A DNA stretch of 64,000 nucleotides from positions 34,831 through 98,830 of the IMG/VR virus record IMGVR_UViG_3300021401_000003. One strand, written 5' to 3'. Positions 62,104-64,000 of this stretch are shown here, piece by piece (positions within the stretch are counted from its first letter, which is position 1; the number at the start of each line of letters is the position of its first letter). The translations under genes were made by a program, and so were the position numbers. The notes below the pieces were generated by a model, which searched no databases, was not told the origin of the DNA, and saw only the letters and a program-made list of their open reading frames with translations. Source of the stretch: a virus.

Positions 62104-62999
62104 CCCAACTGGTGCTTTTTCCAAAGTGCTATCTCCTCATAATTCATCGCTCCGAAATCCTTCTTAGTAGGAAGGCCAATTTTTATCTGTCTTTCATCAA
62201 AGTGTTGCAAGAGTTGCTCGCGGGCATCCTCGGCGGCGTTATTGCCTATCCTATTATTGTCTGGTTCGTTGTTAAACGCTAGAATGATTTCATCCATGTC
62301 GAATTTGATGAACGTGGAGATAATCGCGGAACTTAGCTCCGTTCCAAAAGAGACAATGACATTTTTGATGCTGGAATCCCACAGCGCGAGCAAATCGCCA
62401 ATACTTTCAACGATGACTACCTTTCTCTCTCGCAGGATGATTTCCTTGTTGAAAATCAATGGATAGCACCAACGAGATTTTGAGCCGATGTGTTTCCATT
62501 TCGGCCTATAGTCGGAATTCGGCAGAAGGTCGCGCCCGCTGAATCCCACAATATCCTGCTTGTCGTCGAAGATTGGGAATACGAATCTGTTGGCCATCTT
62601 CCCCGTGGACACGACGCCCCCTTGAAATAGTTCGAGCGTCTGTCTTGAAACCCCTCGGCCTTCCCAATAGGAGTAATCCTTCTGCAACTTGACGAGAAGT
62701 TCCTTGGAGAAAATCTTCGGTTGCTCCAATCTGACACACTCGCTGGCGGGAACCGGGGTGAACCCATCCATGTATTTCCCCATTTCCGTTCCATCGGGCA
62801 GTCTCAGGGTAAGCTTGATTAACGATGAAAGGTCGCCGTGCTGGTTTGTGCTAAAGTCATGCCACTCACCTGTTTCCTTGTTGATGACAAGGCTGGTGTT
62901 GTTGCCGGACTCTCGGTAAAGGGGTTTGGCGCGATAAGAGCGTCCAAGGTCGCGCAAATCGTATCCGATACCAGATAGAATGTCCCTTACGGAACTCAT
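62100..62999 (-). CDS. DNA primase with TOPRIM domain
   Basis: 299 residues. The N-terminal part (SSVRDILSGI, LYRESGNNTSLVINKETGEW) resembles the zinc-binding domain of DnaG-type primases but lacks the zinc cysteines. The middle has KLQKDYSYWEGRGVSRQTL and VFPIFDDKQDIVGFSGRD, as in the RNA-polymerase basic domain. The TOPRIM domain follows: VIVESIGDLL with catalytic Glu198, then AFNNEPDNNRIGNNAAED where Asn243-Asn244 occupy the usual acidic DxD position before an N-R-I-G-N loop. Overlaps the helicase gene by ATGA. Makes RNA primers for the polymerase. Confidence 0.8.
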   Translation of the reverse strand: MSSVRDILSGIGYDLRDLGRSYRAKPLYRESGNNTSLVINKETGEWHDFSTNQHGDLSSLIKLTLRLPDGTEMGKYMDGFTPVPASECVRLEQPKIFSKELLVKLQKDYSYWEGRGVSRQTLELFQGGVVSTGKMANRFVFPIFDDKQDIVGFSGRDLLPNSDYRPKWKHIGSKSRWCYPLIFNKEIILRERKVVIVESIGDLLALWDSSIKNVIVSFGTELSSAIISTFIKFDMDEIILAFNNEPDNNRIGNNAAEDAREQLLQHFDERQIKIGLPTKKDFGAMNYEEIALWKKHQLG

Positions 63000-64000
63000 A
63001 TAGTTTCCGACTCGCCTCTTTCTTTGGCACCTTCGTCAATAACTTCAAACTGGGCGTTCTGTCGGGCAATGGAATCCCTCAAGGAACCGCGTTCTTCAAC
63101 GTGGAAGTCTTGAATGTTGATGTTGATGAAGTTCTTGACCCACTTCACTTTTCCGTTCGGGAATTTCCTTCTGATAAGGTCTTGGTGACCCGCCGCTTCT
63201 CGGCCTTGGTGACGAACCACCAACTCGATTAGCTTGTGCGTTCCGCTTTCGGGGGTGTCCAATACGATTTCCTCCTCGACGCGTCTGCGGAGAATATGAA
63301 CGGAAGACGCATACCAAGTGATACGGTCAGAGATACCAACCGAGCTTTCGTCGTCAATAATATCCTCGACTGCTCTGGACGTGGTAATGCCGCTACGGTT
63401 GTTCTGAACTGCGGTGACGATTGGAAGGTCAAGTTCTTCCGCCAGTTTTTTCATGGCGTCAATCTTGTCACCCATCATCTGATATTCTTGCTTATTGCCG
63501 GTAAGGGCGTCAACTGCCTTGACATAATCAAGGACAACCATGCACTTCTTGTCGCGGCCCTGTTTGAGCCTCCAACGGCGGCAGATGGATTTGATTTGCT
63601 CGACGTTCTTGTTGCCGACAAAGCGGTGCGTCACCTTATAGCAGGTAACGTCCTTGAGAAGACCCCTGATTTTCGCCACCATCTGCGGGTGCTTGCGCCA
63701 GTTTCCGGTTTCCACAAACCACATTGGGACTCCGGTTTTGGCAGAAATAGCGCGGAACCTTTGTTCCTCGGTGGACATTTCGGTGTCCAGATACAAGACA
63801 GCCATGTCGTGCATCTTGCTCATTTCAGCAGCGACGGCGTTTAGGTATGTGGACTTACCGGCTTTGGCGCGGGCGGCGATGATGTAGAGGTTTTTCTTGC
63901 GGTAGCCACCGTAAAGGCGGTTGTATTCGGGGAATGGCGTGGCATACCCGACTTCCTCCTGTGGATTGTTTCCGCGTTCCTCGGCCAAGTTCAGAAGACC
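62996..64000 (-). CDS. dnaB: Replicative DNA helicase, DnaB-like, 5' end outside window
   Basis: The reading frame is open to the window edge, so the N-terminal primase-binding domain lies outside; about 334 codons are visible. The RecA-like ATPase core is clear: ARAKAGKST (Walker A), YLDTEMS, MVVLDYVK (Walker B) and VQNNRSG (sensor-like) followed by ISDRITWYASSV. The C-terminal tail (VIDEGAKERGESETI) is acidic. A TTG codon at 63988 can be read as a start, but it is likely internal. Overlaps the primase gene by ATGA. It unwinds DNA ahead of the polymerase as first visible gene of the minus-strand replication operon. Confidence 0.88.
   Translation of the reverse strand, partial: GLLNLAEERGNNPQEEVGYATPFPEYNRLYGGYRKKNLYIIAARAKAGKSTYLNAVAAEMSKMHDMAVLYLDTEMSTEEQRFRAISAKTGVPMWFVETGNWRKHPQMVAKIRGLLKDVTCYKVTHRFVGNKNVEQIKSICRRWRLKQGRDKKCMVVLDYVKAVDALTGNKQEYQMMGDKIDAMKKLAEELDLPIVTAVQNNRSGITTSRAVEDIIDDESSVGISDRITWYASSVHILRRRVEEEIVLDTPESGTHKLIELVVRHQGREAAGHQDLIRRKFPNGKVKWVKNFININIQDFHVEERGSLRDSIARQNAQFEVIDEGAKERGESETI

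Noticed and set aside
1-64000. tRNA genes, CRISPR arrays, insertion sequences, integrase or attachment sites
   Set aside because: None seen by eye; intergenic space is too small for most of them. A tRNA search program could not be run.

Overview
The window is a contiguous piece of the genome of a large tailed double-stranded DNA bacteriophage. Genes are tightly packed, and many touch or overlap by TAATG or ATGA. No ribosomal, transfer RNA, integrase or host metabolic gene was seen. The terminase, portal, protease, capsid, neck, tail tube and tape measure genes lie in standard order on the plus strand. No tail sheath was recognised, so a long non-contractile (siphovirus-like) tail is the best guess. 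The host cannot be named from the sequence.

Layout. 1-2264: end of an ERCC4-type nuclease, then the large terminase. 2299-12546: a collagen-like fibre protein, the portal, a small repeat protein, and two pairs of paralogous surface proteins in the order A-B-B'-A'. 12561-16550: a small charged protein, a protease-scaffold fusion, a decoration protein and the major capsid protein, closed by an intrinsic terminator. 16637-22292: neck and connector genes, two fibre-type proteins and the tail tube, closed by a second terminator. 22383-24407: three tail-assembly genes. 24450-31922: a 2490-residue tape measure protein. 31925-43077: six distal tail or baseplate proteins.

43074-47481 is a minus-strand island: a putative annealing protein, two glycosyltransferase genes and a small possible ssDNA-binding protein. 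47527-57061 holds two very large plus-strand tail proteins. 57049-64000 is a minus-strand replication operon read right to left: DnaB-like helicase (partial), TOPRIM primase, RecB/Cas4-like nuclease, PHP domain, DEDD exonuclease and DNA polymerase III alpha core.

The most unusual items are four. First, the tape measure has about 1000 residues in its middle carrying enzyme-like domains (two PD-(D/E)XK-like, one kinase-like, one GNAT-like), bounded by repeated PN[F/L] motifs; this looks like a protein cargo carried in the tail. Second, the replicative polymerase is split into PHP and catalytic genes with its exonuclease encoded between them. Third, a GT9 glycosyltransferase fold appears to be divided across two overlapping genes. 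Fourth, a GTGTAATATA-like element recurs upstream of plus-strand transcription units and looks like a phage-specific promoter, in several places so close to the start codon that the mRNAs would be leaderless. No intergenic gap exceeds 100 bases.
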